Shown: positions 1-9,248, counted from the stretch's first letter. The stretch is 64,000 bases of DNA from Prescottella equi (GCF_002094305.1 NZ_LWTX01000007.1:1-64000), one strand, 5' to 3'. The notes: generated by a model not told the origin, from the letters alone. Translations and numbers: made by a program.

Positions 1-335
1 AGATGACCGCGTCGACCCCGCCGTGGCTGGCGGACGAACTGAGCCGCTCCTGGAGATCCCAGTGGCCCGACCTGCCGTCCGCTCTGGAGGAGGCGGCGTC
101 CTACCACGCGCTCGACGTCGAGGACCTCGCGCGGCTGCGCGTGCCCGTCGGCATCGCGGCCGCTGTCGACGACGCCGTGCACCCCCTCGCAGTGGCGCAG
201 CAGTGGGTCTCGGCACTGCCGGCAGCCGACCTCGTCGAAGTACAACTCCAAGCGGTCGGCGATGATCCGAGCGTGCTGGGACGGGCGTGTCTGGCCGCGT
301 TGGATCGCCGGATCCCGACGGCAGATCCGGTCTAG
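1..335 (+). CDS. alpha/beta hydrolase, C-terminal part (5' end outside window)
   Basis: The reading frame is already open at the window edge, so this is the tail of a gene that begins upstream. The segment reading VPVGIAAAVDDAVHPLAVAQ followed by a short strand and helix resembles the end of an alpha/beta hydrolase fold, where an Asp precedes the catalytic His region ('D-A-V-H'). The ATG at position 3 is probably internal. It is convergent with the DUF3710 gene, with 7 bp between the two stop codons. The position next to DUF3710-dut matches an alpha/beta hydrolase at the same place in mycobacteria. The family is fairly likely; the substrate is unknown. Confidence 0.55.
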   Translation, partial: MTASTPPWLADELSRSWRSQWPDLPSALEEAASYHALDVEDLARLRVPVGIAAAVDDAVHPLAVAQQWVSALPAADLVEVQLQAVGDDPSVLGRACLAALDRRIPTADPV

Positions 336-342
336 GCGACCG

Positions 343-1158
343 TCAGAGACCGAGCTGCTGCATCGCGGAACCGGACTCACCGCGGCGCGGCGGTTCGGAT
401 CCGTTCCCGGACGGCGGCTGCTGCGACTGCCCCGCAGTCGCCTGGGCCTGCTCCTGCGCGGCCTGCTGCTGAGCGGCGAGCTGCTGGGCGTGGGCCGCCT
501 GGAGCTGCTCCACGAGAACCTGAGGCAGCACGATGGGCAGCGGCGTGCGCACCGGGTGTGGATCGTTTCCGCGCGCGATCACCGTGTTCAACAGAACGGC
601 CCGAGCGGTCGCGACGAGCGGACCGTCACTCACGACGGCCCCGGACGGCCCCGCCACCACACAGCGAACCATCCAGCGCGGTCCGTCGACACCGATGAAG
701 CGCAGATCTGCGTTGGGGGTCGCGGCTGCCACCTCGCGGCCCCACGGACCGGATTCGATGCTGACGTCGGCGTTGTCCGCACGCAGCGACTCCGCCAACT
801 CCGACGCGACCTCGCGCCACTGGCCGGGCGACTTCGGCGCCGCATAGGCGGACACCGTGATGCGGCCGTACTGGGTCACGAGGTGGACATTCTGCGGCGC
901 GCCCTCCGGGGACATCTCGACCTGCAGCTGAGCCCCCTCGGGCATGGGCAGGAACACGGACCCGAGATCCAGGCGGGTCGCGGCCGGCTCCTCGCCCTCG
1001 CCGAGCTCGCTCACGTCGTACGGACCGCCGTCGAGCGCACCGACCGGAGCATCGAGTTCGGACTCCGCGGCGTCCTCCACGTCCTGATCGACCGGGGTGG
1101 CCTCGACCGGCGCGGTGTCCGCGTGCTCGGCTTCCTTCTTCTTGCGACGTCCGAACAT
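343..1158 (-). CDS. DUF3710 domain protein
   Basis: 271 aa. It starts MFGRRKKKEAEH, a basic N-terminus, followed by an acidic, Ala/Glu-rich segment (about 12-60), a compact domain (about 65-215) and a Gln-rich low-complexity tail (QQQAAQEQAQ). This layout is typical of the actinobacterial DUF3710 family, whose function is not established. The gene sits 2 bp downstream of the dut stop codon with its own purine-rich ribosome site (AGGGG), so the two are almost certainly co-transcribed, as in M. tuberculosis (Rv2697c-Rv2696c). No signal peptide or membrane segment is seen, so the protein is probably cytoplasmic. Confidence 0.85.
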   Translation of the reverse strand: MFGRRKKKEAEHADTAPVEATPVDQDVEDAAESELDAPVGALDGGPYDVSELGEGEEPAATRLDLGSVFLPMPEGAQLQVEMSPEGAPQNVHLVTQYGRITVSAYAAPKSPGQWREVASELAESLRADNADVSIESGPWGREVAAATPNADLRFIGVDGPRWMVRCVVAGPSGAVVSDGPLVATARAVLLNTVIARGNDPHPVRTPLPIVLPQVLVEQLQAAHAQQLAAQQQAAQEQAQATAGQSQQPPSGNGSEPPRRGESGSAMQQLGL

Positions 1159-1160
1159 GA

Positions 1161-1697
1161 TCAGGCCCCTTCCCTCGGCTGCCGCGTCAACTCGTGCGGG
1201 CGGCCTTCCGTACCGTCGACAGCTCGATCGGCATTGTGCGCGTCGAGGATCGCATGTCCGCCGCTCGATCCGTAGCCGCCTGTCCCCCGGACCGTTTCGT
1301 CGAGCGTGTCGACCTCCACGAAGTCGATGAGCTCGACCTTCTGCACCACGAGCTGCGCGATGCGGTCGCCGCGACGCAGTTCGACGGGCGTCTCGAGGTC
1401 GTGGTTGATCAGGCAGACCTTGATCTCACCTCGGTAGCCGGCGTCGATCGTGCCGGGGGTGTTGACCACGGACAGACCGGTCTTGGCTGCCAGGCCCGAC
1501 CGAGGATGGATCAGACCGACCGTACCGATCGGGAGCGCGACCGCGATGCCGGTTCCGACCAGGACTCGGCGGCCCGGTTCGATCGTGACGTCGGTCGTAG
1601 TACAGAGGTCGACGCCGGCGTCACCTTCGTGGGCCCGCCGGGGAAGCGGGATACCGGGGTCGAGTCGCTTCAACGCGACGGCAGGAAGATCGCTCAC
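1161..1697 (-). CDS. dut: dUTP diphosphatase (dUTPase)
   Basis: Homotrimeric enzyme that hydrolyses dUTP to dUMP and pyrophosphate, keeping uracil out of DNA and supplying dUMP for thymidylate synthesis. The conserved motifs run in order: HEGDAGVDL (motif 1), HPRSGLAAK (motif 3 region), [11 protein letters not shown] with the catalytic Asp, RGDRIAQLV, and the C-terminal P-loop-like [10 protein letters not shown]. The GTG at 1697 gives 178 aa starting [13 protein letters not shown]; the frame stays open upstream, but that part reads like a shadow of the neighbouring gene. About 30 residues follow motif 5, longer than the roughly 154-aa mycobacterial enzyme. It is divergent from DUF3093 with only 24 bp between starts and leads into DUF3710. 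Confidence 0.93.
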   Translation of the reverse strand: MSDLPAVALKRLDPGIPLPRRAHEGDAGVDLCTTTDVTIEPGRRVLVGTGIAVALPIGTVGLIHPRSGLAAKTGLSVVNTPGTIDAGYRGEIKVCLINHDLETPVELRRGDRIAQLVVQKVELIDFVEVDTLDETVRGTGGYGSSGGHAILDAHNADRAVDGTEGRPHELTRQPREGA

Positions 1698-1721
1698 GTG
1701 CACCGAGACTACTCTGAAGGC

Positions 1722-2231
1722 GTGCCCGAATCGTCTCAGCCCGCAGCTACCACGCCCGACACCCGCACACCGATCTACTCGGAACGTCTGTGGGTGCCGT
1801 TGTGGTGGTGGCCTGCCGGATTGTTCATCGCAGGACTCCTGGCCGCCGAGATCCACATGGGGTCTCCCGGTGTACGGGCCTGGCTGCCCTACGTGCTTCT
1901 GTTCCCGTTCCCGGTGTGGGCGCTGCTCTGGGTCTCACGCCTACGAATCGAGGTGTTCGACGGGCCGGACGCCGAGCTCCGGGTCGGTCGCGCACATCTG
2001 CCGCTGTCGGTGATTTCCCGGACCGCGACCATTCCGCCGTCGGCGAAGAGCGCCGCGCTGGGCCGTCAGCTCGATCCGGCGGCATTCGTGACCAATCGGT
2101 CGTGGGTCAAGCAGACCGCTCTGATCGTCCTCGACGATCCGGAGGATCCGACCCCTTACTGGCTCGTCAGCACGAGGCGGCCAGCCGAACTGCTGGCCGC
2201 CATCGGCCGCGGGACTGCGCCCAAGGCGTAG
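1722..2231 (+). CDS. DUF3093 family membrane protein
   Basis: 169 aa from the GTG at 1722, the first start downstream of the divergent dut start. The N-terminal 25 residues are hydrophilic. Two hydrophobic segments follow (about 28-45 and 52-70, rich in W, L and F), then a soluble domain with the pattern [17 protein letters not shown], consistent with DUF3093, a two-TM actinobacterial family. The same gene occupies the position next to dut in M. tuberculosis (Rv2698). Function unknown. The promoter must lie in or around the 24-bp gap shared with dut. Confidence 0.8.
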   Translation: MPESSQPAATTPDTRTPIYSERLWVPLWWWPAGLFIAGLLAAEIHMGSPGVRAWLPYVLLFPFPVWALLWVSRLRIEVFDGPDAELRVGRAHLPLSVISRTATIPPSAKSAALGRQLDPAAFVTNRSWVKQTALIVLDDPEDPTPYWLVSTRRPAELLAAIGRGTAPKA

Positions 2232-2266
2232 CCTCGCTTCCTCGTGCGTGACCGGAGGGACCGGCG

Positions 2267-2569
2267 TCAGGCCGCGCAGTCCATGCAGATCATGACGCCG
2301 TTCTCTTCACTCGCGAGCCGGCTGCGGTGATGTACCAGGAAGCAGCTCGCGCAGGTGAATTCGTCGGCCTGCTTGGGTACCACCCGCACCGACAGCTCTT
2401 CGCCGGACAGATCTGCACCCGGGAGTTCGAACGACTCCGCGGTGTCGGACTCGTCCACATCGACGACCGCAGACTGCGCCTCGTTTCGTCGTGCCTTCAG
2501 TTCTTCGAGCGAGTCCTCGGAGACCTCGTCGGTCTCCGAGCGCCTCGGTGCGTCGTAGTCGGTTGCCAT
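2267..2569 (-). CDS. DUF4193 family protein
   Basis: 100 aa, MATDYDAPRR at the start. The first two thirds are acidic and charged; the C-terminal part carries FTCASCFLVHHRSRL and MICMDCAA, two CxxC motifs that probably form a zinc knuckle. This matches the DUF4193 family, located next to the DUF3093 gene as in M. tuberculosis (Rv2699c). The ATG at 2569 was chosen over an upstream in-frame ATG at 2671 because it follows a purine-rich stretch (GGGGAAGAGGAA) and begins the conserved part. Zinc binding is inferred from the cysteines. Confidence 0.82.
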   Translation of the reverse strand: MATDYDAPRRSETDEVSEDSLEELKARRNEAQSAVVDVDESDTAESFELPGADLSGEELSVRVVPKQADEFTCASCFLVHHRSRLASEENGVMICMDCAA

Positions 2570-3050
2570 TTCCTCTTCCCCTCGTCCTCGTGCGTACATC
2601 CCCGGTGCCCGGGCCGTCACTCCTCGACAGGTGTGACGATCCTTGGAAAACCGAAGATCAGGCAGATACATTCCTGCGGCTGGAACAACGCCTCAGGACT
2701 TCCGGAAGTGCCCGAAACACCTTTCGGAAAACATGACCTGCGCCTCACTTCCGCCTTCCTACGGACCCTTTCGAAATCGTGTGTTCTCACGACTGGGGCC
2801 GCCAGACAATAGCCGACGCGCCGCGAAAAGTGGCAACCGAACCGGACACTGTCGAAAACTGTCCGTCAATCGTCACCAACACCAGTTCGAGCCGAGACAT
2901 TCCTGGACGCGGCATGTGCGCGACGGCGGCGGGGCGTGGATCTACAGTGATCAGGAGTTCGGTCGCAGTCGGCGGATCGTGGCCGGAACCACACCGATTC
3001 CCCGCGGGCCATCGAATCCGCGTTCATCTACGGAGAGGTCGACAGACACC
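2570..3050. other. 481-bp divergent intergenic region (DUF4193 / cei)
   Basis: No supported gene. The stretch is noticeably less GC-rich than its surroundings, particularly 2640-2900, and must hold promoters for the two divergent genes. Weak candidates are a minus-strand TATCTG hexamer upstream of DUF4193 and a plus-strand TACAGT at 2943-2948 upstream of the Cei-like gene, neither with a convincing -35 box. The frame of the Cei-like gene stays open back to 2643, but that translation has no resemblance to a protein family and precedes the ribosome site. Confidence 0.4.
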
Positions 3051-3731
3051 GTGGTTTCCCTGATCACCGAAGGCAGCTCGACCGACGATCAGGGTCGGCG
3101 GTTCCCCCGGCGTCGCCTGCTACCCGCTGTCGCTCTGCTGTCGGTTCTGGCGCTCCTCGGCATCACGGTGTGGGCTCGCATCCTCACCGAACCCGAGGTG
3201 TACGCGACCACCGTCGACTGCAACCCGCCGGTGAAGCCGAAATCGCCGGACGCTCCCACGCCCGTCCCGCTCGGCGAGAAGGTGGGACGCAGCACCCTGC
3301 TCGACGTGGCCCCCGCGGCACTGTCGTCGACGCAGGTGCGCGTGTTCAACGCGAGCGGCGAGCGCGGGCAGGCCGCACACGTGGCAGCGCAGCTGGGCGA
3401 GTACGGATTCGCCAGCGCCCCCGACGTGCAGGCCGGCAACGATCCGGTGTACGTGGATCAGACACTGCAGTGCTACGGCCAGATCCGCTTCGGCGAGCAG
3501 GGCTTGGCCGCCGCCAGTGCACTGTGGCTCGTCGCGCCGTGCGCCGAACTGATCCAGGACGGCCGCACCGACGAGACCGTCGATCTGGCACTGGGCACCT
3601 ACTCGAAGGACATCGCCCCCAGCGCCGACGCCGACGAGGTCCTCAAGTCGCTCAAGGATCCGGTTGCCGGGGCCGAGCCGGCGCCGCTCGACAGCGCGCT
3701 CCTCGACGCGGCCCGCACGGCGCGCTGCTGA
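3051..3731 (+). CDS. cei: envelope integrity protein Cei-like (LytR C-terminal domain)
   Basis: 226 aa from GTG 3051, with GGAGAG about 13 bp upstream. One membrane segment (about 23-42) follows a basic patch (RRFPRRR), giving an N-in, C-out topology. The extracellular part has the LytR_C pattern (about 95-180: STQVRVFNASGERGQAA ... GFASAPDV). In M. tuberculosis the homologous position (Rv2700) encodes Cei, a cell-envelope integrity protein; the assignment here rests on that synteny and the domain. Three or more cysteines in the extracytoplasmic part could form disulfides. It converges with suhB, with 9 bp between stops. Confidence 0.8.
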   Translation: MVSLITEGSSTDDQGRRFPRRRLLPAVALLSVLALLGITVWARILTEPEVYATTVDCNPPVKPKSPDAPTPVPLGEKVGRSTLLDVAPAALSSTQVRVFNASGERGQAAHVAAQLGEYGFASAPDVQAGNDPVYVDQTLQCYGQIRFGEQGLAAASALWLVAPCAELIQDGRTDETVDLALGTYSKDIAPSADADEVLKSLKDPVAGAEPAPLDSALLDAARTARC

Positions 3732-3740
3732 CCTTCGCGA

Positions 3741-4664
3741 TCACGGTATCGGCGCGTACGCCCCCACCGACCGCATGACGGCCTCGAGCTCGTCGGCGAT
3801 GCCCGGCGCCATCGCGAGCACGACTTCGCCGGATGCGCCGCCGACGTCGGGGCCGGGCAGGTGGACGCGGGCGCCGGCCTCGCTCGCGATGAGGGCACCG
3901 GCCGCCCAGTCCCACGGATTGAGCCCGTGCTCGAAGTGCGCGTCGACCCGCCCGGAGGCGACCATGCACAGATCCAGTGCGGCGGAACCCACGCGGCGGA
4001 TGTCGCGCACATGTGGGAGCAGGGCCGCGATCAGCTTCCCCTGAGCGCGGCGACGTTCGACGCCGTAGCCGAATCCGGTCGCCAGAAGCGCCGAGGAGGC
4101 GTCGGTGATCGGGTTGCACGACAGCGTTCCCTCGACGACCGCGTCGGGAGCACCCGAGTCGACGAACCGGGCGCCCTCACCCTTCGCGGCCGAGTACGTC
4201 ACACGCGCAGCGACATCCACGACCGCCCCTGCGACGGACACACCGTCGATCTGGGCGGCGACGGAAACCGAGTATGCGGGGATTCCGTAGAGGAAGTTGA
4301 CCGTCCCGTCGATCGGATCGACCACCCACCGCACCCCCTCGGGGACGTCTCGGGCCCCGCCGCCTTCCTCGCCGAGCACCGCGTCCTGCGGGCGCAGTTC
4401 GGCGAGAAGGCCCCGGATCAACTGCTCGGCCTCGGTGTCGACGACGGTGACGGGATCGGTCGGTGTGCTCTTCGCCCGCACCGACTGTCCGTCGTCTCCG
4501 TGCACGCGCGCGCCCATCACGCCGAACACCTCCGGACGGCGCACCCGCACGTGTTCGGCAGCGGTCTCGGCGACGGCGACGGCGACCCGCAGCAGGTCTG
4601 CGGGGGTGACGGAGGCGGAATTCGAATCGGTCCGGTCGACGGGCGAGCTGTTCACGCGGTGCAT
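3741..4664 (-). CDS. suhB: inositol-1-monophosphatase family protein SuhB
   Basis: About 307 aa. The metal-binding signature of the inositol monophosphatase family is complete: GEEGG (Glu), DPIDGTVNF (the DP(I/L)DGT motif), and the C-terminal [14 protein letters not shown], so a Mg-dependent phosphatase acting on myo-inositol 1-phosphate or related sugars is expected, feeding inositol lipid and mycothiol synthesis in actinobacteria. The start is uncertain: ATG 4664 or GTG 4655; the frame stays open far upstream, but that region is a shadow of ppgK. It is divergent from ppgK, as in M. tuberculosis (Rv2701c-Rv2702). Confidence 0.88.
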   Translation of the reverse strand: MHRVNSSPVDRTDSNSASVTPADLLRVAVAVAETAAEHVRVRRPEVFGVMGARVHGDDGQSVRAKSTPTDPVTVVDTEAEQLIRGLLAELRPQDAVLGEEGGGARDVPEGVRWVVDPIDGTVNFLYGIPAYSVSVAAQIDGVSVAGAVVDVAARVTYSAAKGEGARFVDSGAPDAVVEGTLSCNPITDASSALLATGFGYGVERRRAQGKLIAALLPHVRDIRRVGSAALDLCMVASGRVDAHFEHGLNPWDWAAGALIASEAGARVHLPGPDVGGASGEVVLAMAPGIADELEAVMRSVGAYAPIP

Positions 4665-4808
4665 GTGTGTATCGCACCACATCCACGAGCCGCCCCACCA
4701 CCGGTATCGCGGACCTGCCATCACGCGGCCGAATGCTTCGGAACCAACTACTGTTTCGACGCAGACGGCCATCTCGGCAGACGAGGTCTCGATCGAAGGG
4801 AGACGGTG

Positions 4809-5585
4809 GTGGGCGCACGCGGATTCGGCGTGGACGTCGGCGGCAGCGGCATCAAGGGGGCGCTGGTCGACCTCGCCACCGGTCGACTGGTCGAGGAGCG
4901 CATCAAGATCGAGACGCCCCGACCGGCGACCCCGGCCGCGGTCGCGGCAACCGTGGCCGAGATCGTTGCCCGCGCCGGCTGGAACGGGCCGGTCGGCGTC
5001 ACCCTGCCGAGCGTCGTCACGGCCGGCGTCGCCCGCACTGCCGCGAACATCGACCCGTCCTGGATCGGGACCGACGCACGCGCCGTGCTGTCGGATGCCC
5101 TCGGCGGCCGACCCGTCACAGTCCTGAACGATGCCGACGCCGCCGGCATCGCCGAGGACCGGTTCGGCGCCGGCAAGGACGTCGACGGCGTCGTCGTGCT
5201 GCTGACGTTCGGCACGGGAATCGGGTCGGCGATCCTGCACCACGGCGTCCTCCTGCCCAACACCGAACTCGGCCACATGGAGGTCGACGGCAAGGAGGCC
5301 GAACATCGGGCCGCGTCGTCGGTCAAGGACGAGAAGGGGCTCTCGTACAAGGAGTGGGCCGCCGAGGTGACCCGCGTCCTGCAGCGCTACGAGGACCTGC
5401 TGTGGCCGGACCTGTTCATCGCCGGCGGCGGTATCAGCCGCAAGCACGAGAAGTGGATTCCGCGCCTGGAGAACCGTACGCCGATCGTTCCTGCAGCTCT
5501 GCTGAACACCGCGGGCATCGTCGGAGCGGCGCTGGCCTCCTCTGACGACCTGCCCGACGCAGTGGAAACCGGCATCGCTCCGTAA
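4809..5585 (+). CDS. ppgK: polyphosphate glucokinase
   Basis: 258 aa ROK-type sugar kinase that phosphorylates glucose with inorganic polyphosphate (and ATP in the mycobacterial enzyme). Visible motifs: the phosphate-binding [12 protein letters not shown] near the N-terminus, VLNDADAAG (catalytic Asp region), and [13 protein letters not shown]. The sequence [15 protein letters not shown] and [13 protein letters not shown] are typical of actinobacterial PpgK. GTG 4809 sits 6 bp after GAAGGGAG; GTG 4806 directly before it is an alternative. Cytoplasmic; located between suhB and sigA as in M. tuberculosis. Confidence 0.93.
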   Translation: MGARGFGVDVGGSGIKGALVDLATGRLVEERIKIETPRPATPAAVAATVAEIVARAGWNGPVGVTLPSVVTAGVARTAANIDPSWIGTDARAVLSDALGGRPVTVLNDADAAGIAEDRFGAGKDVDGVVVLLTFGTGIGSAILHHGVLLPNTELGHMEVDGKEAEHRAASSVKDEKGLSYKEWAAEVTRVLQRYEDLLWPDLFIAGGGISRKHEKWIPRLENRTPIVPAALLNTAGIVGAALASSDDLPDAVETGIAP

Positions 5586-5603
5586 CAATTTCCCAGCTGT
5601 CGT

Positions 5604-5609
5604 TACAAT
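5604..5609 (+). promoter_or_regulatory. candidate -10 hexamer of the sigA promoter (TACAAT)
   Basis: TACAAT lies 100 bp upstream of the sigA start and 18 bp after the ppgK stop, in a short AT-richer patch. A recognisable -35 box is lacking at the right spacing (CGTAAC is the best match). GTAAC and GTTAC flank the region as a small inverted repeat (5582-5586, 5602-5606). The call is tentative. Confidence 0.4.
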
Positions 5610-5708
5610 GGATGGCGGCCGACTGTGAGTCGGCGAAACCCGACAGACCTCTCCGCCGGAATTCCACTCTGGCGTGACGCCGCACGACACCGTCACGAAA
5701 GGGCGTAC

Positions 5709-7088
5709 GTGGCAGCCACCGATACGCGTCAGACCGCAGATTCCACCCCCGAATCAGCGACCACTGCTTCCACTGCCGAGGCCACTACCGGTAGCGCGCC
5801 CGCCGCCAAGAAGGCTCCTGCGAAGAAGGCCGCCGCCAAGAAGGCGCCCGCCAAGAAGGCCGCCGCCAAGAAGGCTCCTGCGAAGAAGGCCGCCGCCAAG
5901 AAGACCGCGGCCAAGAAGACCACCAAGAAGGCCACCTCCAAGGCGGCCAAGGGCGGCGACGACATCGTCGAGGACGATGACATCGACATTGCCGACCTCG
6001 ATGTCGCTGCCGGCGACCTCGTCGAGGAAGAGGTCGAGGACGTCGTCGTCGAAGAGGACGAGGAGACCGAGGAGCCGTCCGAGAAGGACAAGGCGTCCGG
6101 CGACTTCGTCTGGGACGAAGAGGAGTCCGAGGCTCTCCGCCAGGCCCGCAAGGACGCCGAGCTGACCGCATCCGCCGACTCGGTGCGTGCGTACCTCAAG
6201 CAGATCGGCAAGGTGGCCCTGCTCAATGCCGAGGAGGAGGTCGAACTCGCCAAGCGCATCGAGGCCGGCCTGTTCGCGACGCACAAGATGAACGAGATGG
6301 CGGAGAAGGGCGAGAAGCCCTCCCCCACCGATCGCCGCAACCTGAACTGGATCACGCGCGACGGCAACCGCGCCAAGAACCATCTGCTCGAGGCGAACCT
6401 TCGACTGGTCGTGTCGCTGGCCAAGCGCTACACCGGCCGCGGCATGGCCTTCCTGGACCTCATCCAGGAGGGAAACCTCGGTCTGATCCGTGCGGTCGAG
6501 AAGTTCGACTACACGAAGGGCTACAAGTTCTCGACGTACGCCACGTGGTGGATCCGTCAGGCCATCACCCGCGCGATGGCCGACCAGGCCCGCACGATCC
6601 GTATCCCCGTGCACATGGTCGAGGTCATCAACAAGCTCGGCCGCATCCAGCGTGAGCTGCTCCAGGATCTGGGCCGCGAGCCCACCCCCGAGGAGCTCGC
6701 GAAGGAAATGGACATCACGCCGGAGAAGGTGCTGGAGATCCAGCAGTACGCGCGTGAACCCATCTCGCTGGATCAGACCATCGGCGACGAGGGCGACAGC
6801 CAGCTCGGCGACTTCATCGAGGACTCCGAGGCCGTCGTCGCCGTCGACGCGGTGAGCTTCACGTTGCTGCAGGATCAGTTGCAGTCGGTGCTCGAGACCC
6901 TGTCCGAGCGCGAGGCCGGTGTGGTGCGCCTGCGCTTCGGCCTCACCGACGGCCAGCCGCGGACTTTAGACGAAATCGGTCAGGTCTACGGCGTCACCCG
7001 CGAGCGGATCCGCCAGATCGAGTCGAAGACCATGTCCAAGCTGCGCCACCCGTCGCGGTCGCAGGTGCTGCGCGACTACCTCGACTAG
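5709..7088 (+). CDS. sigA: principal sigma factor SigA (sigma-70)
   Basis: 459 aa from GTG 5709, preceded by GAAAGGG. Directs RNA polymerase to housekeeping promoters. Layout: a Lys/Ala/Pro-rich repeat (32-75), a strongly acidic stretch (84-130), region 1.2 ([13 protein letters not shown]), region 2 with [20 protein letters not shown] and the -10 recognition helix [17 protein letters not shown], region 3 ([13 protein letters not shown]), and region 4.2 [20 protein letters not shown]. From the acidic stretch on it is almost identical to mycobacterial SigA (my recollection of the M. tuberculosis sequence). A UUCG hairpin terminator follows the stop by about 25 bp. Confidence 0.97.
   Translation: MAATDTRQTADSTPESATTASTAEATTGSAPAAKKAPAKKAAAKKAPAKKAAAKKAPAKKAAAKKTAAKKTTKKATSKAAKGGDDIVEDDDIDIADLDVAAGDLVEEEVEDVVVEEDEETEEPSEKDKASGDFVWDEEESEALRQARKDAELTASADSVRAYLKQIGKVALLNAEEEVELAKRIEAGLFATHKMNEMAEKGEKPSPTDRRNLNWITRDGNRAKNHLLEANLRLVVSLAKRYTGRGMAFLDLIQEGNLGLIRAVEKFDYTKGYKFSTYATWWIRQAITRAMADQARTIRIPVHMVEVINKLGRIQRELLQDLGREPTPEELAKEMDITPEKVLEIQQYAREPISLDQTIGDEGDSQLGDFIEDSEAVVAVDAVSFTLLQDQLQSVLETLSEREAGVVRLRFGLTDGQPRTLDEIGQVYGVTRERIRQIESKTMSKLRHPSRSQVLRDYLD
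5808..5897 (+). repeat. three tandem 30-bp units in sigA encoding [10 protein letters not shown]
   Basis: Three consecutive 30-bp units code for three exact copies of [10 protein letters not shown]; units 1 and 3 are identical at the nucleotide level and unit 2 differs at a few third positions. Related but diverged KK(T/A)AAKK segments follow. The array lies in the poorly conserved N-terminal extension of SigA, a natural site for copy-number variation. Confidence 0.85.
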
Positions 7089-7103
7089 AGGCCGGACAGC
7101 ACG

Positions 7104-8309
7104 TCAGCTGGTGAGGAAGGGGTCCTTCGGGGCCCCTTCCTCTTTTGGTCGGGGAGGCTGGAACAGCCGGACGATCGGCTCGGCGACGCGGGCCCCGACC
7201 GGCCCCAGAACAGCCATGAGCAACACGTAGGCGGTCGCGAGCGCGGCGAGTTCACCCTCCACCGCGCCCGCGGAGACCGCCAAGCCGGCGATGACGATCG
7301 AGAACTCGCCGCGCGCGATCAGGGCCGCACCGGCGCGTGCCCGACCCATGACGCCGATACCTTGACGTCCCGCGGCCCACCATCCGGTGAGCACCTTGGT
7401 GGCAGTGGTGACGACCGCCAGGCCGATCGCAGGCAGCAGCACCGGTGGGATGGTCGTCGGATCGGTGTTGAGACCGAAGACCACGAAGAACATCGCCGCG
7501 AACAGGTCCCGTAGAGGCTCGAGAAGACGCGTTGCGTTCCGCGCGGTGGAGCCGGAGATCGCGATGCCGAGCAGGAACGCGCCGACCGCCGCCGACACCT
7601 GCAGTGACGACGCGAAGCCTGCGACGAGCAGTGCCGCGCCGAGCAGCTTGAGCAGGAACACTTCGCGGTCGGTGCTGTCCACGATCGCGGAGACGACACT
7701 GCCGTACCGCAGCGCGACGACGAGCACGACGGTGATGACGGCGAACGAGATCGCGACCGCCTGGAGCCCGCCCAGGAAGCTCACACCCGCGAGGACCGCG
7801 GTGAGAATCGGCAGATACACCGCCATTGCGAGGTCCTCGAACACCAGGATCGACAGGACCACCGGGGTTTCGCGGTTACCGAGCCGGCCGAGGTCGCCGA
7901 GCACCTTCGCAACGATGCCCGACGACGAGATGTAGGTGACGCCGCCGAGGGTCAGCGCCCCGACCGGACCCCACCCGAGCAGCAGTGCCAGCAGCGCGCC
8001 CGGCGCCGCGTTCAGAACGAGATCGACGACCCCGGCGAACCACGACCGCCTGAGCCCGGTCACGAGTTCGGAGGCGGTGTATTCGAGACCCAGTAGCAAC
8101 AGCAGCAGCACGACGCCGATCTCGCTGGCGAGATGGCTGAATTCGCCGATATCGCCGAGCTGGATGAATCCGCCCTCGCCGAAGCACAATCCGCCGATCA
8201 GGTACAGCGGGATCGGCGACATGCCGATGCGTCCGGCCAGTCGGCCGAGCACCCCGAGGGCGAAGAAGACAGCGCCGAGTTCGACGAGTGCCAGTGCAGT
8301 GCCGGTCAT
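7104..8309 (-). CDS. monovalent cation:proton antiporter, CPA2/KefB family
   Basis: 401 aa, almost entirely hydrophobic, with about 12 membrane segments from MTGTALALVELGAVFFALG onward. The CPA2 hallmarks are present: ILVFEDLAMAVYLPIL with the conserved acidic residues, SAAVGAFLLGIAISGS, and IARGEFSIVIAGL. It exchanges K+ or Na+ for protons across the plasma membrane. Unlike KefB/C it lacks a cytoplasmic TrkA-N domain; that role is filled by the separate TrkA-C protein encoded 21 bp upstream, with which it forms a two-gene operon. The last codons (KEEGAPKDPFLTS) coincide with the sigA terminator hairpin. Confidence 0.88.
   Translation of the reverse strand: MTGTALALVELGAVFFALGVLGRLAGRIGMSPIPLYLIGGLCFGEGGFIQLGDIGEFSHLASEIGVVLLLLLLGLEYTASELVTGLRRSWFAGVVDLVLNAAPGALLALLLGWGPVGALTLGGVTYISSSGIVAKVLGDLGRLGNRETPVVLSILVFEDLAMAVYLPILTAVLAGVSFLGGLQAVAISFAVITVVLVVALRYGSVVSAIVDSTDREVFLLKLLGAALLVAGFASSLQVSAAVGAFLLGIAISGSTARNATRLLEPLRDLFAAMFFVVFGLNTDPTTIPPVLLPAIGLAVVTTATKVLTGWWAAGRQGIGVMGRARAGAALIARGEFSIVIAGLAVSAGAVEGELAALATAYVLLMAVLGPVGARVAEPIVRLFQPPRPKEEGAPKDPFLTS
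7113..7146 (+). terminator. intrinsic terminator of sigA, inside the antiporter's 3' codons
   Basis: 13-bp stem GAGGAAGGGGTCC / GGGCCCCTTCCTC (one G-U pair) closed by a UUCG tetraloop and followed by TTTT at 7143-7146. On the opposite strand the same bases encode the last residues of the antiporter, so the element does double duty as coding sequence and terminator. Confidence 0.85.
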
Positions 8310-8330
8310 CGCGCGTCGATCGTGCCGGGA

Positions 8331-8813
8331 TCAGCCGTGCGCGAGAATCTTGGCGGCGTGATCGAGACCCTCCTGGGTACCTACCGCGACCAGGAGGTCA
8401 CCCTCGGTGAAGGTGAAGTCGGGATTCGGTGACGGCGCCACCTGTCCGGCCCGCATCACCGCGACGACGGAGACCCCGGTGCGGGTCCGCATCGCGGTTT
8501 CGCCGAGGGTGCGGCCGTCCCACGGCGAGTTCTCGCCGATCGGTAGCTGCCGGGTGCTGATGCCCGGCAGGTCGCGGTGTTCCTCGCGAAGCTGCGCGAC
8601 CAGTTGCGGTGCGCCCAGCAGATTCGCCAGGACCGACGCCTCGTCCGAGTCGAGCGGAATCGAGGCCATGCAGGCGTCCGGGTCGTCGAGCTTGGAGACG
8701 ATCAGATCGGTGCGGCCGTCACGGTGGGTGACCACCCCGATGCGCCGCCCGGTGGCCAGCGCGAAGTCCTTGCGGACCCCGATACCGGGCAGCGGCGTCA
8801 CTTCGACGTTCAT
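8331..8813 (-). CDS. antiporter regulatory subunit with TrkA-C domain (KhtT-like)
   Basis: 160 aa soluble protein. The N-terminal half (about 1-75) is a small alpha/beta domain; the C-terminal half (about 80-160) has the RCK_C/TrkA-C pattern: STRQLPIGENSPWDGRTLGE ... TGVSVVAVMR ... FTEGDLLVAVGTQEGLDHAAK. In the KhtTU system such a subunit senses nucleotides or pH and gates the antiporter. It lies 21 bp upstream of the CPA2 antiporter on the same strand. The ATG at 8813 begins the conserved MNVEVTPLPGIG. Confidence 0.87.
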   Translation of the reverse strand: MNVEVTPLPGIGVRKDFALATGRRIGVVTHRDGRTDLIVSKLDDPDACMASIPLDSDEASVLANLLGAPQLVAQLREEHRDLPGISTRQLPIGENSPWDGRTLGETAMRTRTGVSVVAVMRAGQVAPSPNPDFTFTEGDLLVAVGTQEGLDHAAKILAHG

Positions 8814-8879
8814 GGATAAACGGTAGCGCTCTTCACCGACTGCGGCCCGCGGCCCCTCTCCGCGCGTCTCGGGGTCCGG

Positions 8880-9248
8880 TCAGCCGACGGGTGGAAACAG
8901 TCCGTCGGCGCCGGGCCGGTAGTCGGTGACCTCGAGCACGGACTCGGCCGGGAGCGGGCCGTACAGATGCGGGAAGCGCATCGACGCCGGGTCCGACGGC
9001 ACGCCCGGCTCCCACCGGGTCTCGGCGCCGAGACGGGCGGGATCCAGATACAGCAGCACGAGATCGGTCCTGCCCGCGAACAGGCGATTCGCGGGCAGAT
9101 GGACCTGCGCGGGTGTCGAGAGGTGCACGAAGCCATCGACGTCGAAACCGGGCGGAAGGCGGTGACCGGTCCTCCGCATCTCGTCCCATTCGGTTCGTGA
9201 ACACAGGTGGACGAGCACGGCATCGGAGGCGGATCCTGCGCGGGACAT
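8880..9248 (-). CDS. DUF952 family protein
   Basis: 122 aa. Matches the DUF952 fold in its two most recognisable blocks: GFVHLSTPAQV (about 38-50) and MRFPHLYGPLPAESV (near 88-104). DUF952 proteins share a fold with glutathione-S-transferase-unrelated small enzymes, but no activity is established. No signal peptide. It is transcribed away from the 67-aa protein gene on the other side of a 246-bp gap. Confidence 0.83.
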   Translation of the reverse strand: MSRAGSASDAVLVHLCSRTEWDEMRRTGHRLPPGFDVDGFVHLSTPAQVHLPANRLFAGRTDLVLLYLDPARLGAETRWEPGVPSDPASMRFPHLYGPLPAESVLEVTDYRPGADGLFPPVG

